This document shows positions 6,375 to 6,796 of a stretch of 6,796 bases of DNA, piece after piece. Made by a program: the position numbers and the translations under genes. The notes below the pieces were generated by a model that searched no databases, was not told the origin of the DNA, and was given only the letters and a program-made list of their open reading frames with translations. Position 1 is the first letter of the stretch. Every line of letters begins with the position of its first letter. Source of the stretch: an uncultured Armatimonadota bacterium (GTDB taxonomy: Bacteria > Armatimonadota > Armatimonadia > Armatimonadales > Armatimonadaceae); the NCBI GenBank assembly GCA_903924445.1, contig CAIYBQ010000385.1:1-6796 (forward strand). Direction: 5' to 3'.

Positions 6375-6796
6375 CGTGCCTTGGCAACGGCATCAACATA
6401 GGACTGTGCCATCTTGGTAATAGCATCTGCATCACGACTGGACAGAAGCGCTTCACTGACCAGGTTGCTTCCTGCAGCAACGGCTACACACCCAGCGGCA
6501 AACAGCTCAGGGATGGTCGTGATGTCTACACCTCCGGTCGGGATGATCCTAAGGTGCGGCAGGGGCGCAAGCAGCGCCTTGATGTACTTAGCGCCAAGTG
6601 TCTCGGCGGGAAACAGCTTTACAAAATCGGCACCGGCATCGTGAGCGGTCTGTGCCTCTGTAGGTGTGAATGCCCCGCAGACAATCGGCAAGTCGGCATC
6701 ATTGCAGGCCTTGATCACTGCGGTATTCAGGATTGGCGTTACAACAAACTGAGCACCCGCATCCACGGCAGCTAACACATGGTCGACCGTGAGGAC
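6365..6796 (-). CDS. KDPG/KHG-family 2-keto-3-deoxy-sugar-acid aldolase (N-terminus outside window)
   Basis: 3' part of a class I aldolase gene of the Eda/DgoA family, which splits 2-keto-3-deoxy-6-phospho-sugar acids into pyruvate and glyceraldehyde 3-phosphate. The frame stays open to the right edge (residues VLTVDHVLAAVDAGAQF), as in the 'GTVLT..qa..Ai.AGAqFivsP' part of the family, so the gene begins beyond the window. Visible signatures are VVTPILN (phosphate/substrate loop), the Schiff-base Lys in VKLFPAE (codon at 6617-6619), and IIPTGGVD, then AAGSNLV. The general-base Glu near residue 45 of the family lies outside. A GTG at 6778 is in frame but is internal to the conserved domain and not the start. 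The stop TAG lies inside the next gene (10-base overlap), giving a coupled aldolase/enolase-superfamily pair as in galactonate-type pathways. Whether it prefers gluconate- or galactonate-derived substrate cannot be told. Confidence 0.92.
   Translation of the reverse strand, partial: VLTVDHVLAAVDAGAQFVVTPILNTAVIKACNDADLPIVCGAFTPTEAQTAHDAGADFVKLFPAETLGAKYIKALLAPLPHLRIIPTGGVDITTIPELFAAGCVAVAAGSNLVSEALLSSRDADAITKMAQSYVDAVAKARCS

Overview
This is a gene-dense bacterial window: six protein genes in two blocks that converge near position 2950, with only one intergenic gap over 100 bases. Base composition is moderate (roughly half G+C by eye), starts include TTG and GTG, and several genes have clear Shine-Dalgarno sites. 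A Tat-exported Gfo/Idh/MocA oxidoreductase beside a probable gluconate-2-dehydrogenase-subunit-3-like protein, a carboxypeptidase-Q-type M28 peptidase and sugar-acid genes suggests a heterotrophic, carbohydrate-degrading bacterium. Armatimonadota, Acidobacteriota, Planctomycetota or a similar lineage would fit, but no phylogenetic marker here settles it. I see no RNA gene, mobile element, CRISPR array or phage gene.

Plus strand (1-2953): a tight three-gene operon. It begins with a Tat-signal Gfo/Idh/MocA dehydrogenase (TTG start, good ribosome site). Nine bases later comes a YidR/DUF3748-like beta-propeller protein, and 4 bases after that a 102-residue protein that resembles the small subunit of gluconate 2-dehydrogenase. 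Together they suggest sugar or sugar-acid oxidation or processing, partly outside the cytoplasm.

Minus strand (2943-6796), in order of transcription: the 3' part of a KDPG/KHG-family aldolase gene cut by the right window edge; a mandelate racemase/enolase-superfamily protein overlapping it by 10 bases; a 128-base gap; an M28 peptidase of the carboxypeptidase Q type without a signal peptide; and SurE (5'-nucleotidase). Aldolase plus enolase-superfamily protein is the layout of De Ley-Doudoroff-type sugar-acid catabolism (compare DgoA/DgoD).

The most notable observation is that this enolase-superfamily protein keeps the fold signatures but has replaced the usual third metal ligand Glu by Arg254, the usual first ligand Asp by Glu202, the KxK Lys pair by Ala173/Gln175, and the C-terminal His-Asp dyad by Ile304/His277. 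It is either a member of a subgroup with different chemistry or a catalytically dead homologue kept in a sugar-acid operon. A second point of interest is the pairing of DUF3748 (function unknown) with sugar-oxidation genes, which echoes the position of yidR near the dgo genes in E. coli.
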